From positions 1,550,001 through 1,614,000 of the forward strand of contig NZ_CP084463.1 of the NCBI RefSeq assembly GCF_020405185.1: a DNA stretch of 64,000 bases, given 5' to 3'. Numbering within the stretch: the first letter of the stretch is position 1; each line of letters opens with the position of its first letter. The DNA comes from Halomicrobium salinisoli (GTDB lineage: Archaea; Halobacteriota; Halobacteria; Halobacteriales; Haloarculaceae). Under the pieces are notes generated by a model. The model saw only the letters and a list, made by a program, of their open reading frames with translations. It made no database searches and was not told the origin of the DNA. Positions 1-9,205 of the stretch are shown in pieces. Made by a program: the position numbers and the translations under genes.

Positions 1-900
1 GACGTCCACGCGCGCGCCGTCGTAGGCCTCGATCGGGCCGTTCAGGAGGTCGGTGTCGTAGGAGCCGATGGCGGTCTCGATCGTCTCGTCGGCGATCCGG
101 GCCGAGAGGAAGCTCGCCTGGCCGAGGAAGGAGGCGACGAAGCGCGATTCCGGGTTCTCGAACACCTCGGCGGGGTCGCCGACCTGTTCGACGGTCCCGT
201 CGTTCATGATGGCGACGCGGTCCGAGATCGAGAGGGCCTCCTCCTGATCGTGGGTGACGGAGACGGCGGTGACGCCGGCCCGCTTGAGGATGCGCCGGAC
301 CTCCTCGCGCATCTCCACGCGGAGGCGGACGTCCAGGTTCGAGAACGGCTCGTCGAGCAAGAGGACGTCCGGTTCGGGGGCCAGCGAGCGTGCCAGGGCG
401 ACGCGCTGTTGCTGACCGCCCGAGAGCCGACTGGGCATCTTCTCGCGGTGGTCGGTCAGGCCGACGAGGTCGAGCATCTCGTCGACGCGCTCGTCGGTCG
501 CGTCCTCGTCGCGCTCTTTCAGCCCGAAGGCGACGTTCTCCTCGACGGAGAGGTGCGGGAAGAGGGCGAAGTCCTGGAAGACGATGCCGACGTCGCGCTC
601 CTCCGGTTTGCGGTACCGGTCGGCGTCGGCGACGGTGTCTCCCGCGATGGTGACGGCGCCGCTGGACGGTCGTTCGAGCCCGGCGATCATCCGGAGCGTC
701 GTGGTCTTGCCACAGCCCGACGGGCCGAGGAGGGTCAGCAGTTCGCCGTCGCGGACGGACAGGTCGAGGCCCTCGACGGCCGTCTCGTCGGCGTACTCCC
801 TGGTCACGCCGTCCAGTTCCAGCACCGTCGCGGTCGGGTCCTCGACGGCCGTCTCGACGGCGTCGAACTCGGCCGGCGGGGTCACGTCGTTACGTTGCAT
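1..900 (-). CDS. Fe(III) ABC transporter ATP-binding protein (partial, C-terminus beyond left edge)
   Basis: Cytoplasmic ATPase that powers substrate import by the adjoining permease. The start codon is at 900 and the gene runs off the left edge, so the last residues are not visible. Seen: Walker A GPSGCGKTT, a Q-loop region, ABC signature LSGGQQQR, Walker B LLLDEP followed by FSNLDVRLR, and the H-loop SVTHDQEEAL. After the nucleotide-binding domain begins an accessory region of the FbpC/PotA type (FLGQASFLSARI). It overlaps the 3' end of the permease gene by 11 bp, so the two are translationally coupled. Iron specificity is inferred from the binding-protein type and the operator upstream of the operon, not from the ATPase itself. 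Confidence 0.9.
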   Translation of the reverse strand, partial: MQRNDVTPPAEFDAVETAVEDPTATVLELDGVTREYADETAVEGLDLSVRDGELLTLLGPSGCGKTTTLRMIAGLERPSSGAVTIAGDTVADADRYRKPEERDVGIVFQDFALFPHLSVEENVAFGLKERDEDATDERVDEMLDLVGLTDHREKMPSRLSGGQQQRVALARSLAPEPDVLLLDEPFSNLDVRLRVEMREEVRRILKRAGVTAVSVTHDQEEALSISDRVAIMNDGTVEQVGDPAEVFENPESRFVASFLGQASFLSARIADETIETAIGSYDTDLLNGPIEAYDGARVDV

Positions 901-2503
901 CGTATTTCTCACGTCCGAGGATCACGAGCATCGAGAGTCCGGAGACGGCGACGAGCACCAGCGCGGGAATCGCCGCCTGCCCGTAGTAACCTGCGTCCCG
1001 GACTAGCCAGATGTACGTTACGAACGTTTCGAAACCGGTCGGTCGGAGCATCAGCGTGGCCGGCAGCTCCTTCATGGTCGTCAGGAAGACCAGCGCCGCG
1101 CCGGCGACGATGCCGGGGGCCACCAGCGGGAGGACGACCCGGCGGAACGCCGCCAGCGGCGGGTACCCCAGCGACCGCGCGGCCTCGACGTAGCTGGGGT
1201 CGACCTGCAGCAGCGAGGACTTGGTCGTCCCGACGGCCTGCGGCATGAACCGCACCACGTAGGCGAACACCAGCAGGAGCACGCTCTGGTAGAGGAAGGG
1301 GACGTACCGGAGGCCGAGGTAGACCAGCGCGAGCCCGAGCACGACGCCGGGGACCGCGTAGCCGACGTAGCTCAGCCGGTCGGGCAGCGATCCGATCCGG
1401 TCGTCGGAGCGGGCCGAGAGGTACGCCAGCGGGAGCGCGGCGACCACGCAGACCGCCGCGGCCGCGGCCGCCAGCGAGACGGAGTTCCAGGCGAACGAGG
1501 GCTCAAACGAGAAGCCGCCCGCGGCGTAGCCGCTGCCCCCGCGGACAAGCCACAGCAGGAGGATGCCCACCGGGAGGAGGAGACAGAGCGTGGCGACGAG
1601 CGCGCAGAAGAGGAGGGCGGGCACCTTCCACTTGCCGAGCTTGATCTCGCCGGGCCGGCGGGCCCCGCGGCTGACGTAGGCGCCGTCGCGCCCGGCGTTG
1701 ATGCGGGACTCGACGGCGAGGATGGCCAGCGCCATCGCCAGCAACAGCAGCGAGAGGACGGAGGCGTAGTCGAGCCGGCGTGCGCCGAACTCGTTGTAGA
1801 TCATCCGCGTGAACACGTCGTACTGCATGATAGCGGGCGTGCCGAAGTCCGACAGCGCGTACAGCGCGACCAGCAGGGCGCCCGCGGCGATGCCCGGCGT
1901 GATCTGTGGCAGCGTCACCCGCTTGAACGCCTCCCACCGGGTGTGGTTCAGCGACCGGGCGGCCTCGACGACGGTCCCGTCGAACGACAGAAGCGCCGCT
2001 CTCGTCGTGAGGAAGACGTACGGGTAGGTGAACAGCGTGAGGACGAAGACGGTGCCGTGGAGGCCGTAGATCTCCGGCAGTTCGACGCCGAGGAGGTCGG
2101 CCAGCAGGCCGTGGGGACCGAACGCGGAGACGAAGGCGAACGCGCCGATGTAGCTGGGCACCACGAGCGGCAGGGCGCTGGTGACCGTCCAGAACCGGCG
2201 GAAGGGGAGGTCGGTCTGGACGGTCAGTATCGCGAGCGGGACGCCCAGCGCCAGCGACGCCGTCGTGACGCCGGCAACCAGCACCAGCGTGTTGAGGGTG
2301 ACGTCGACCGTGGTCGGCAGCGTCAGTAACTCGACCGCCTGCGACGGCTCGATGGCCGCGGCGCGCAGCAGGAGCCAGACCAGCGGCGAGAGCACGAGCA
2401 GCGCGACCCCGAACCCGACCGCGACCAGGGGGCGCGAGACGCGGCTGTCGGTCGTCTCGCCGCCGACCTGTTCGCGGACCCGGTCGAGGTCGTCTGTGGC
2501 CAT
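890..2503 (-). CDS. Fe(III) ABC transporter permease, fused two-domain type
   Basis: Integral membrane protein of 537 residues with about 12 hydrophobic segments. It consists of two tandem permease halves, each with its own EAA loop (EAARSLNHTRWEAFKR near residue 225 and EAARSLGYPPLAAFRR near residue 450), the FbpB/ThiP-like fused arrangement typical of iron transporters. I chose the ATG at 2503 because it overlaps the stop of the binding-protein gene in an ATGA arrangement and gives a short acidic cytoplasmic N-terminus before the first membrane segment. A longer reading upstream is only an Arg-rich shadow of the neighbouring gene. It should pair with the ATPase gene that overlaps its 3' end. 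Confidence 0.92.
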   Translation of the reverse strand: MATDDLDRVREQVGGETTDSRVSRPLVAVGFGVALLVLSPLVWLLLRAAAIEPSQAVELLTLPTTVDVTLNTLVLVAGVTTASLALGVPLAILTVQTDLPFRRFWTVTSALPLVVPSYIGAFAFVSAFGPHGLLADLLGVELPEIYGLHGTVFVLTLFTYPYVFLTTRAALLSFDGTVVEAARSLNHTRWEAFKRVTLPQITPGIAAGALLVALYALSDFGTPAIMQYDVFTRMIYNEFGARRLDYASVLSLLLLAMALAILAVESRINAGRDGAYVSRGARRPGEIKLGKWKVPALLFCALVATLCLLLPVGILLLWLVRGGSGYAAGGFSFEPSFAWNSVSLAAAAAAVCVVAALPLAYLSARSDDRIGSLPDRLSYVGYAVPGVVLGLALVYLGLRYVPFLYQSVLLLVFAYVVRFMPQAVGTTKSSLLQVDPSYVEAARSLGYPPLAAFRRVVLPLVAPGIVAGAALVFLTTMKELPATLMLRPTGFETFVTYIWLVRDAGYYGQAAIPALVLVAVSGLSMLVILGREKYDAT

Positions 2504-3675
2504 CAGAGCGCGCCCACGTCGCGGAGCATGTCCACCGTGCCGGAGACGTCGGCCAGCTCGGTGAGGTCGATGTCCGGCGGGTTCAGTTCGTCGATGGTCG
2601 GCAGGCCGCCGACGGGCTCGACGCCTGGGATCATCGGGTACGCGAAGGTGCGGGTGGCGAAGAACTCCTGGGCCTCCGCGGAGAGCAAGTGGCGGAAGAA
2701 GTTCTCCGCGAGGTCGACGTTCTCGCTGCCCTGGAGCAGTTGCGCGCCGGAGACGTTGACGAGCGCACCGGCGTCGCCCTCGGTGAACGCGAGGCCGATC
2801 GGCGCGTCGGGGCGGCTCCGCTTGACGCGCAGCGTGTAGTAGTGGTTGGCGAAGCCGGCCTGAAGCTCGCCGTTGGCGACGGCGTTGGAGACCTCCCACT
2901 CGTTGCCGTACTGGGAGACGCCGGCCTCCAGCATGGCGTTCAGCCAGTCACGGGTCGCGTCGTCGCCGCGGTCGAGGCGCATCGCCGTGACGAACGACTG
3001 GAAGGCGCCGTAGCTCGGTCCCCAGCCCATCGAACCGGCGATGGTGTCGGGGAAGTCGTGGACCGTGCTCGGGACGTCCGATTCGGAGAACTCGTTCGTG
3101 TTGTAGGGGACGGCGCGCGCCCGGCCCGCGAAGCCGACCCAGCGGCCCTGACCGTCCCGGAAGGCGTCCGGGACGGGCTCGAGCACGTCCTCGCCCAGCG
3201 ACGCCGCGGCGTCCTCCTCCGCGACGGCGCCCAGCGAGCCGGCGTCGACGGCCAGGAAGGCGTCGGCCTGGACCGCGCCGGCGCGGCTCTCCTCGATAAT
3301 CTTGTTCGCGAGGTCGCTGGAGGAGTCGCGCTGGTGGTTGACGTCGAAGTCCGCGTACTCGGTCTCGAGCAGTTCGATCAGGTCCAGGTAGAGCCCGCCC
3401 TCGCCGCCGCCGAGGTAGACGGTCAGCTCGCCCGAGAGGTCGGGGAGCTCCGAGATACTGGTTCCGTCGGGCTCGCCGCGCTGCTCGACCATCGGGCCGG
3501 AGCCCCGGAAGTCCGAGAGGGAGACCGAGCCGCTCGCGTCGTCGGAGCTCCCGGTGAGAAAGCCACCGCAGCCGGCGAGCGACGCCGCGGCTGCGGCCCC
3601 GGTCGTCGCGAGAAAGCGTCTGCGAGACCCGGAATCGACGATCCGTCCGTCATCGTCGTCGTGTGCGTCCATCAT
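2503..3675 (-). CDS. Fe(III) ABC transporter substrate-binding lipoprotein
   Basis: Secreted, lipid-anchored binding protein of 390 residues. The N-terminus has a twin-arginine signal (SRRRFLATTG) followed by a hydrophobic stretch and a lipobox LAGCG, so export by Tat and anchoring at Cys are expected, as usual for haloarchaeal solute-binding proteins. The mature part follows the FbpA-type fold (a region around VDAGSLGAVAEED, then VPYNTNEF). Two in-frame ATGs open the gene (3675 and 3672). It is the first gene of a three-gene operon with permease and ATPase, and a TTTAGG/CCTAAA box lies 3 bp upstream of the start. The iron assignment combines family and operator; the exact chelate is unknown. 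Confidence 0.9.
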   Translation of the reverse strand: MMDAHDDDDGRIVDSGSRRRFLATTGAAAAASLAGCGGFLTGSSDDASGSVSLSDFRGSGPMVEQRGEPDGTSISELPDLSGELTVYLGGGEGGLYLDLIELLETEYADFDVNHQRDSSSDLANKIIEESRAGAVQADAFLAVDAGSLGAVAEEDAAASLGEDVLEPVPDAFRDGQGRWVGFAGRARAVPYNTNEFSESDVPSTVHDFPDTIAGSMGWGPSYGAFQSFVTAMRLDRGDDATRDWLNAMLEAGVSQYGNEWEVSNAVANGELQAGFANHYYTLRVKRSRPDAPIGLAFTEGDAGALVNVSGAQLLQGSENVDLAENFFRHLLSAEAQEFFATRTFAYPMIPGVEPVGGLPTIDELNPPDIDLTELADVSGTVDMLRDVGAL

Positions 3676-3678
3676 TGT

Positions 3679-3694
3679 TTTAGGTTTGCCTAAA
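3679..3694 (-). promoter_or_regulatory. Iron-responsive operator (Idr/DtxR-type box) of the Fe ABC operon
   Basis: TTTAGG-TTTG-CCTAAA, a perfect 6-bp inverted repeat with a 4-bp spacer. It lies between a TATA-like element (ACATAAGTG on the minus strand, around 3696-3704) and the start codon at 3675, the position expected for a repressor. The motif resembles the TTAGG..CCTAA sites recalled for haloarchaeal DtxR-family iron regulators (Idr/SirR). Three related sites occur elsewhere in the window. Confidence 0.8.
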
Positions 3695-3712
3695 TCACTT
3701 ATGTCTTTTCAA

Positions 3713-4870
3713 TCAGTCGTCAGCGGGCGTCGCGGGCGCGGCGGCGACGCTGCCCGGTTCGATGGCGTCGAGGCAGGCCAGCCAGTCGCGCATGTACTCC
3801 CCGCAGTAGTTGAGGAAGGCGCCGTTCTCCCAGTCGGAGAAGTCGCCCGTCGCGAGCGCGTCGGCCATCGCCCGGAAGACCTCGGCGTAGCTGCCGGCCT
3901 CGGCGCCGACCTCGTCGACGACCTCCCAGACGTGCTCGTTGAGCTCCAGCCCGTGGACCTCGTTGGTCAGGTCGGAGAACGTCGAGCGAGGGGCCTTGTT
4001 GTGCTCGCACAGCGGGTCGCCGTTGTAGATCCGCTTGCCCAGCACGTCGCAGGCGCGCTTGAGGAAGACGCCGCTCCAGATGTCGTCGAACCGGCCCACG
4101 TCCCACTCGTTGTCGTCCATCGGTAGCTGGTAGAACGCGGGGACGACCTCGCGGCGGAAGGCGAGGTTCATCGAGCAGACGGTGAGGTACTGGCCGGGGG
4201 CGGCGACGAAGTCCCCGCCGTAGTCCGCGGCGGTCGTCCGGGTCTGGGCCTGCCCCTGCAGGTCGCCGTCCATCAGGATGCGGACCGCGTCGAGGTCGGG
4301 GACGTTGGTCCACAGCCCCTGGGAGGCGACGACGTCGTCGACGGCGGCCGTCTCCGTCTCGACGGTCTCGTCCATCGCGGCGTAGGGGTAGCCCCGCGGA
4401 TAGAGGTCGTGGTCGGACTGGTAGAGCACGTTCACCCACCGCTCGTCGGAGCGGACCTGTTCGATCTCGCCCTCGAACGCGAGGTTGGCCATGTGCGTGC
4501 CGAAGAAGTCGACGTCCTCGTGGGGGAGGGTGTCGTCGTCGATGAACACGCCGTACTCGAAGTCGTTGGCCCACAGGTACAGCAGGCCGAAGGAGGTCTG
4601 GGCGTGGCTGGCCTCGGGGATCAGGTGGTCGTACTCGGCGACGCCGTGCTCGGCGAACCACGCCTCGCGTCGGCTGCCGTCGAAGACCTCGCCAGCGACG
4701 TCGAGGTCGGCCAGCATCCGCTCCATGCCGTCCGTGTCGCAGAAGTCCTCTGTCACCAGGACGAAGTGGAGCCGATCGGTGTCGAACCCGTGGGCGCGGG
4801 CGTTCTCGACGTACGCTTCCACGCACTCCCACTCCCGTATCGTCGGGACGATGACGCAGGTGTCTGCCAT
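3713..4870 (-). CDS. Glycosyltransferase, reversibly glycosylated polypeptide/alpha-1,4-glucan-protein synthase-like
   Basis: Soluble protein of 385 residues. It starts with a GT-A-like Rossmann strand (CVIVPTIREWECV) and carries a metal-binding DDD motif (GVFIDDDTLP near residue 110), typical of nucleotide-sugar-dependent transferases. The overall look matches haloarchaeal proteins annotated as alpha-1,4-glucan-protein synthase/RGP-like. Acceptor and sugar are unknown. No signal peptide or membrane segment is visible. It lies just upstream of the Fe ABC operon on the same strand, and its own promoter carries a perfect copy of the same iron box, so it is probably derepressed under iron limitation. 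The direct role in iron acquisition is inference only. Confidence 0.75.
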   Translation of the reverse strand: MADTCVIVPTIREWECVEAYVENARAHGFDTDRLHFVLVTEDFCDTDGMERMLADLDVAGEVFDGSRREAWFAEHGVAEYDHLIPEASHAQTSFGLLYLWANDFEYGVFIDDDTLPHEDVDFFGTHMANLAFEGEIEQVRSDERWVNVLYQSDHDLYPRGYPYAAMDETVETETAAVDDVVASQGLWTNVPDLDAVRILMDGDLQGQAQTRTTAADYGGDFVAAPGQYLTVCSMNLAFRREVVPAFYQLPMDDNEWDVGRFDDIWSGVFLKRACDVLGKRIYNGDPLCEHNKAPRSTFSDLTNEVHGLELNEHVWEVVDEVGAEAGSYAEVFRAMADALATGDFSDWENGAFLNYCGEYMRDWLACLDAIEPGSVAAAPATPADD

Positions 4871-4881
4871 TGGCGGATTTC

Positions 4882-4897
4882 TTTAGGGCTGCCTAAA
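4882..4897 (-). promoter_or_regulatory. Iron-responsive operator of the glycosyltransferase gene
   Basis: TTTAGG-GCTG-CCTAAA, identical in both half-sites to the box before the Fe transporter. It overlaps the TATA-like stretch (TATTTTA on the minus strand, about 4897-4903), which is about 30 nt upstream of the ATG at 4870. Binding there would block promoter recognition. Confidence 0.78.
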
Positions 4898-4980
4898 ATA
4901 CCTGTCGTTGTCGTCTCGTTCCCACGTGGGCATCGGTGGCAGGGGCCACTGGCCTCGTCGCCGGTCGTCTAGGGCGAACT

Positions 4981-4989
4981 ATTATTTAG
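4981..4989 (+). promoter_or_regulatory. TATA-like box for the SDR/carboxylase operon
   Basis: ATTATTTAG centred about 26 nt upstream of the ATG at 5011. The spacing predicts that transcription begins at or next to the start codon (leaderless mRNA). No Shine-Dalgarno sequence precedes the ATG. Confidence 0.6.
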
Positions 4990-5010
4990 CTGTGTGCGGC
5001 GATTCCAACT

Positions 5011-5790
5011 ATGAACGAGTCAAGCGAGGGCAGTCCCCCGGCGACCGGATCCCTCACCGGTCAGACCTGTCTCGTGACCGGCGCGTCGCGGGGCATCGGC
5101 CGCGGGATCGCCAAGGACCTCGGTGCGCACGGCGCCGCGGTGGTCGTCAACTACCGCTCCTCCCGGGCGGAGGCCGAGTCGGTCGTCGACGCCATCGAGT
5201 CAGCGGGCGGGACGGCGATGGCCGCCCAGGCGGACATCTCCGTCAAGGCGGATGTCGAGGCGATGCGGGACCGGATCCACGAGGCCTTCGGCGAGGTGGA
5301 CGTGCTCGTCAACAACGCGGGCGTCACCGTCGACAAGCCCTTCGAGGAGATGACCCGCGAGGACTGGGACGCGGTGATCGACGTCAACCTCGGCGGCGTG
5401 TTCAACGTCACCAAGACCTTCTACGACGACGTCTGCGAGGCCGATCACGGCCGCCTGATCAACATCTCCTCGGTGGTCGGCCAGCAGGGCAACTACGGCC
5501 AGGCCAACTACGCGACGACGAAGGCCGGGCTGTTCGGCTTCACGCGGACGCTGGCCCTTGAGATGGCCAGCACCGGGTCGACGGCGAACTGCATCGCCCC
5601 GGGGTTCGTCGAGACGGACATGCTCGAGGAGGTCCCCAAGCGGGTTCAGGAGAAGATCCTCCGGCAGGTTCCCCTCGACCGGTTCGCCAGAGTCGAGGAC
5701 GTCGCGCCCATCGTCCGATTCGTGGCGAGCGAGGAATCAAGTTACATGACCGGGCAGGTACTCGGCGTGAACGGCGGCATGGAGTGGTAA
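5011..5790 (+). CDS. 3-oxoacyl-(CoA/ACP) reductase, SDR family (FabG/PhaB-like)
   Basis: NAD(P)H-dependent reductase of 259 residues, classical short-chain dehydrogenase. Seen: cofactor motif TGASRGIG (about residues 25-32), NNAG structural motif, catalytic Ser in [13 protein letters not shown] catalytic Tyr/Lys, and the PGFVETDM segment after the active site. Likely substrates are beta-ketoacyl-CoAs such as acetoacetyl-CoA. The gene ends one base before the start of the carboxyltransferase gene, so they form one operon. Together with the nearby beta-ketothiolase it could make 3-hydroxyacyl-CoA for polyhydroxyalkanoate or act in beta-oxidation; no PHA synthase is in the window, so this is inference. 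Confidence 0.88.
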   Translation: MNESSEGSPPATGSLTGQTCLVTGASRGIGRGIAKDLGAHGAAVVVNYRSSRAEAESVVDAIESAGGTAMAAQADISVKADVEAMRDRIHEAFGEVDVLVNNAGVTVDKPFEEMTREDWDAVIDVNLGGVFNVTKTFYDDVCEADHGRLINISSVVGQQGNYGQANYATTKAGLFGFTRTLALEMASTGSTANCIAPGFVETDMLEEVPKRVQEKILRQVPLDRFARVEDVAPIVRFVASEESSYMTGQVLGVNGGMEW

Positions 5791-5791
5791 G

Positions 5792-7387
5792 ATGAGCAAG
5801 CAGGACGAACCGAATCAGTCGGCAGGTGCACAGGAGGACGGCGAGACCGATCCCGTCGAGGAGCTACGCGAGCGACGCCGCGAGGCGGAGCTGGGCGGCG
5901 GCGAGGCCCGCATCGAGCGCCAGCACGAGAAGGGCAAGATGACCGCCCGCGAGCGCATCGACTACTTCCTCGACGACGGGTCGTTCACCGAGGTCGACAC
6001 CTTCGTCGAGCACCGCTCGACGAACTTCGGGATGGACGAGAAGGAGTTCCCCGGCGACGCCGTCGTCACCGGCTACGGCGAGGTCGACGGCCGGAAGGTG
6101 TTCGTCTTCGCCCACGACTTCACCGTGCTGGGCGGATCGGTCGGCGAGGTCGTCGCCGACAAGATCTGCAAGGTGATGGACCGGGCCATCGAGAACGGTG
6201 TGCCCGTGATCGGCCTCAACGACTCGGGCGGGGCCCGCATCCAGGAGGGCGTCGACTCGCTGGTGGGCTTCGCGAAGATCTTCGAGCGCAACACGACGGC
6301 CTCGGGGCTCATCCCCCAGATCTCCGCGATCATGGGCCCCTGCGCCGGCGGCGCGACCTACTCGCCCGCGCTGACGGACTTCACCTTCATGGTGAACGAC
6401 ACCAGCCACATGTTCATCACCGGGCCGGACGTCATCCAGACGGTCACCGGGGAACAGGTCTCGAAGGAGGAACTCGGCGGCGCCCAGTCCCACTCCTCGA
6501 AGTCCGGCGTCGCGCACTTCGCCTACGACAGCGAGGAGGAGGCGCTGGACAACATCCGACGACTGCTGTCGTACCTCCCGCAGAACAACATGGAGGACCC
6601 GCCGGCGGTCCGCTCGTGGGACGACCCCGACCGGGCGGTGCCGGAGGTCGCCGACATCGTGCCGTCGGCCCCGCGCAAGCCCTACGACATGACGCGGGTG
6701 ATCGACGAGATCGTCGACGAGGAGTCGTTCTTCGAGGTCCACGAGAACTGGGCGCGCAACGTCGTCGTCGGCTTCGCCCGCATGGACGGCCGCTCGGTCG
6801 GCATCGTCGCCAACCAGCCCCGCGTCAGCGCCGGGACGCTGGACATCGAGGCCTCCGAGAAGGCCGCCCGCTTCGTGCGCTTCTGCGACTCGTTCAACAT
6901 CCCGATCTGTACGTTCGTGGACGTCCCCGGGTTCATGCCCGGGACCGACCAGGAGCACAACGGTATCATCCGCCGGGGCGCGAAGCTGATCTACGCCTAC
7001 GCCGAGGCCACGGTGCCGCTGCTGTCCGTGGTCGTCCGCAAGGCCTACGGCGGCGCCTACATCGTCATGTCCTCGAAGTTCCTCGGCTCGGACGTCAACT
7101 ACGCCTGGCCGGGCTCGGAGATGGCCGTCCTCGGTCCGCGCGGCGCCGTCAACATCCTCTACCGCGACGAACTCAGCGAGGCCGAGGACACCGAGGCGAA
7201 GCGCCAGGAGCTGATGGACGAGTTCCGCGAGGAGTTCGCCCACCCCTACGGGCCGGCCAAGCGGGGCTACCTCGACGACGTCATCGAGCCGAAGGAGACC
7301 CGCAGGCGGCTCATCGACGACCTGGACCTGCTGGAGCGCAAGCGGGAGGACAGCCCGCCGAAGGACCACGGCAACATCCCGCTGTGA
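5792..7387 (+). CDS. pccB: Acyl-CoA (propionyl-CoA) carboxylase, carboxyltransferase subunit
   Basis: Cytoplasmic biotin-dependent carboxyltransferase of 531 residues, the usual size for PccB/AccD5-type proteins. It moves the carboxyl group from carboxybiotin to propionyl- or acetyl-CoA. Seen: GGARIQEGV and [13 protein letters not shown] (N-terminal crotonase-like half, first oxyanion hole) and [12 protein letters not shown] plus [11 protein letters not shown] (C-terminal half), both characteristic of the family. The first 35 residues are an acidic Gln-rich extension. The ATG follows the SDR stop by one base. The biotin carboxylase/carrier alpha subunit is not in this window, but a small accessory subunit follows at once. 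Confidence 0.92.
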   Translation: MSKQDEPNQSAGAQEDGETDPVEELRERRREAELGGGEARIERQHEKGKMTARERIDYFLDDGSFTEVDTFVEHRSTNFGMDEKEFPGDAVVTGYGEVDGRKVFVFAHDFTVLGGSVGEVVADKICKVMDRAIENGVPVIGLNDSGGARIQEGVDSLVGFAKIFERNTTASGLIPQISAIMGPCAGGATYSPALTDFTFMVNDTSHMFITGPDVIQTVTGEQVSKEELGGAQSHSSKSGVAHFAYDSEEEALDNIRRLLSYLPQNNMEDPPAVRSWDDPDRAVPEVADIVPSAPRKPYDMTRVIDEIVDEESFFEVHENWARNVVVGFARMDGRSVGIVANQPRVSAGTLDIEASEKAARFVRFCDSFNIPICTFVDVPGFMPGTDQEHNGIIRRGAKLIYAYAEATVPLLSVVVRKAYGGAYIVMSSKFLGSDVNYAWPGSEMAVLGPRGAVNILYRDELSEAEDTEAKRQELMDEFREEFAHPYGPAKRGYLDDVIEPKETRRRLIDDLDLLERKREDSPPKDHGNIPL

Positions 7388-7389
7388 CC

Positions 7390-7734
7390 ATGGCGGTGGA
7401 TCTCGCCGACGAGGAGGGAGCGGCGGACGACGGGGCTGACGCGGCGGCGGGAGCGGACGAGGAGACGTCGACGGTCACGCTCGACGGCGAGTCGCTCGCC
7501 GTCGACGTCCCCGACGACGCGACGGCGGCGGAGGCGGCCGCCATCACCGCCGCGATCGGCGCGCACCTGAACGATCGGCGACGCGCCGCGGCCGCGGCGG
7601 CCGCCCGCGACGACGGCCCTGAGCGGGTCGACCGGTGGAAACTGGTCGGTCGCCTGCGCGGCGTCGGCAAGCGACGCGCCCCCCGCGACGTGCGCCGCGG
7701 CGAGGAGTGGCGGGCGGCGTCGCGGTCGTTCTGA
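7390..7734 (+). CDS. Acyl-CoA carboxylase small (epsilon/PccX-like) subunit
   Basis: Small protein of 114 residues starting 2 bp after the carboxyltransferase stop. The N-terminal half is acidic and of low complexity. The middle holds [14 protein letters not shown], and the end holds [14 protein letters not shown] followed by a WRAASR terminus, the pattern of acyl-CoA carboxylase epsilon subunits (an AAI.AAI.AHL helix, then a basic tail with conserved Trp). A third subunit, PccX, is required for propionyl-CoA carboxylase in Haloferax mediterranei, and this gene sits in the same place. The function is therefore inferred from position and these motifs. Confidence 0.72.
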   Translation: MAVDLADEEGAADDGADAAAGADEETSTVTLDGESLAVDVPDDATAAEAAAITAAIGAHLNDRRRAAAAAAARDDGPERVDRWKLVGRLRGVGKRRAPRDVRRGEEWRAASRSF

Positions 7735-8053
7735 CGGCGGCTCCCGATCGTTTCGACGCCGTTCTCAGTGGAACTCTTACAGCACCTGGAGGTCGCGGGT
7801 CGCCTTCGCGGACTCGCGCGTCGGGTGTCTCCCCGCGGTGGTCGCAGGTGAACTCCGCCGGCGGTGCCGGCGTGACGGCGACGGTCTCCGCCCGCCGCTC
7901 GCCGCAACCGGGACGGTGCAGTTGCAGCCACGACTCCCGCGTCGTCGACGGTCGGATCGGGGGACGCACCCCTTCAGTAATTCTCACTGACAGGTAGGGG
8001 CAATAACACGTCGAACCGCAAGGAACACAACACACCGCTGCGAGGGCCCGGAC
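7735..8053 (+). other. Intergenic region before the thiolase gene, no convincing gene
   Basis: 319 bp. Open frames here are Arg/Pro-rich shadows. One minus-strand frame over about 7770-7930 reads like a Cys/His zinc-ribbon fragment (HRPGCGERRAETV, then FTCDHRGETPD) but lacks a start codon in frame and runs on into nonsense. It may be a decayed small gene. The last 80 bp should contain the thiolase promoter, but I see no clear TATA box. Confidence 0.4.
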
Positions 8054-9205
8054 ATGGGAGTAGCCGTCATCGGTTCGTCGATGACCCAGTTCGGCCAGCG
8101 CGACGCCTGGATCCGCGAGCTGCTCGCGGAGGCGGGCGAGGCGTGCCTGGCCGACGCCGGCGTACCGACAGACGAAGTCGATCACCTCTACGTCTCGAAC
8201 ATGGCCAGCGGCGAGTTCGAGGGTCAGGGCGGCGTCATGAACGCCCTCGCCCACGACCTCGGGCTTCTGCCGGCCTACAGCGAGCGCGTCGACCAGACCT
8301 CCTCGTCTGGCGGGGCCGGCATCTACGAGGCCTGGCAGTCGGTCGCCTCCGGCGCCAGCGACGTGACGCTGCTGGTCGGCGGTGAGAAGATGACCCACAA
8401 GACGACGCCCGAGGCGACGGACATCATCGCCTCGATCACCCATCCCGCCGAGTACAAGCACGGCGTCACCCTGCCCTCCTTCGCGGGGCTGACGGCGCGC
8501 CACTACCTCGAGCGGTTCGACGCGCCCCGGGAGTCGCTCGCGCAGGTGGCCGTCAAGAACCACCGGAACGGCGTGGACAACCCCCACGCCCAGTTCCAGA
8601 AGGAGGTGGACATGGAGACGGTTCTGGAGTCGCCCATCGTCGCCGACCCGCTGCGGCTGTACGACTTCTGTCCCATCACGGACGGCAGCGCGGCGCTCAT
8701 GTTCTGCGACGAGGACCTCGCCGCCGAGTACGCCGACGACTACGCCGTCGTCTCCGGCGTCGGCGGCGCGACCGACACCCACGTGGTCCACGAGCGCGAC
8801 GACCCGACAGTCATGGGCGGCGTCGTCGAGTCGGGCCGGCAGGCCTACGAGATGGCCGGCGTCGGTCCCGACGACGTCGACGTCGCGGAGCTGCACGACA
8901 TGTTCACCATCCTCGAGTTCCTCCAGATGGAGGGCCTGGACTTCGCCGAGCAGGGCGAGGCCTGGCAGCACGTCCAGGAGGGCCGCACGGAGAAGGACGG
9001 CGAGCTACCGATCAACACCTCCGGCGGGCTGAAGTCCAAGGGCCACCCGCTGGGCGCCAGCGGCGTGGCACAGGGAGTCGAGATCTACGAGCAGGTCGTC
9101 GGCGAGGCCGGGCCGCGCCAGGTCGAGGCCGACGTCGGCCTGGCCTGCAACGTCGGTGGGTTCGGTAACTGCGTGATCACGACCATCATGGAGGCTGGAC
9201 AATGA
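8054..9205 (+). CDS. Haloarchaeal-type beta-ketothiolase, alpha (thiolase-fold) subunit
   Basis: Cytoplasmic thiolase-superfamily protein of 383 residues, SCP2-thiolase-like. It should condense two acyl-CoAs or cleave beta-ketoacyl-CoA. The usual nucleophilic Cys is Ser: the CASGG motif reads SSSGG with Ser83 in the Cys position. His281 (ELHDMF) and His331 (GHPLGASG) are present. This Ser-His-His set fits what I recall of the two-subunit beta-ketothiolases BktB/PhaA of Haloferax mediterranei, whose beta subunit is a small OB-fold protein. Such a partner follows here. Substrate range (C4 or C5) cannot be told. The ATG at 8054 follows a 319-bp gap, so it probably has its own promoter. Confidence 0.85.
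   Translation: MGVAVIGSSMTQFGQRDAWIRELLAEAGEACLADAGVPTDEVDHLYVSNMASGEFEGQGGVMNALAHDLGLLPAYSERVDQTSSSGGAGIYEAWQSVASGASDVTLLVGGEKMTHKTTPEATDIIASITHPAEYKHGVTLPSFAGLTARHYLERFDAPRESLAQVAVKNHRNGVDNPHAQFQKEVDMETVLESPIVADPLRLYDFCPITDGSAALMFCDEDLAAEYADDYAVVSGVGGATDTHVVHERDDPTVMGGVVESGRQAYEMAGVGPDDVDVAELHDMFTILEFLQMEGLDFAEQGEAWQHVQEGRTEKDGELPINTSGGLKSKGHPLGASGVAQGVEIYEQVVGEAGPRQVEADVGLACNVGGFGNCVITTIMEAGQ

Noticed and set aside
7765..7935. Zinc-ribbon gene on the minus strand between the PccX-like and thiolase genes
   Set aside because: Cys/His pattern is suggestive, but there is no in-frame start codon and the frame continues into shadow sequence.
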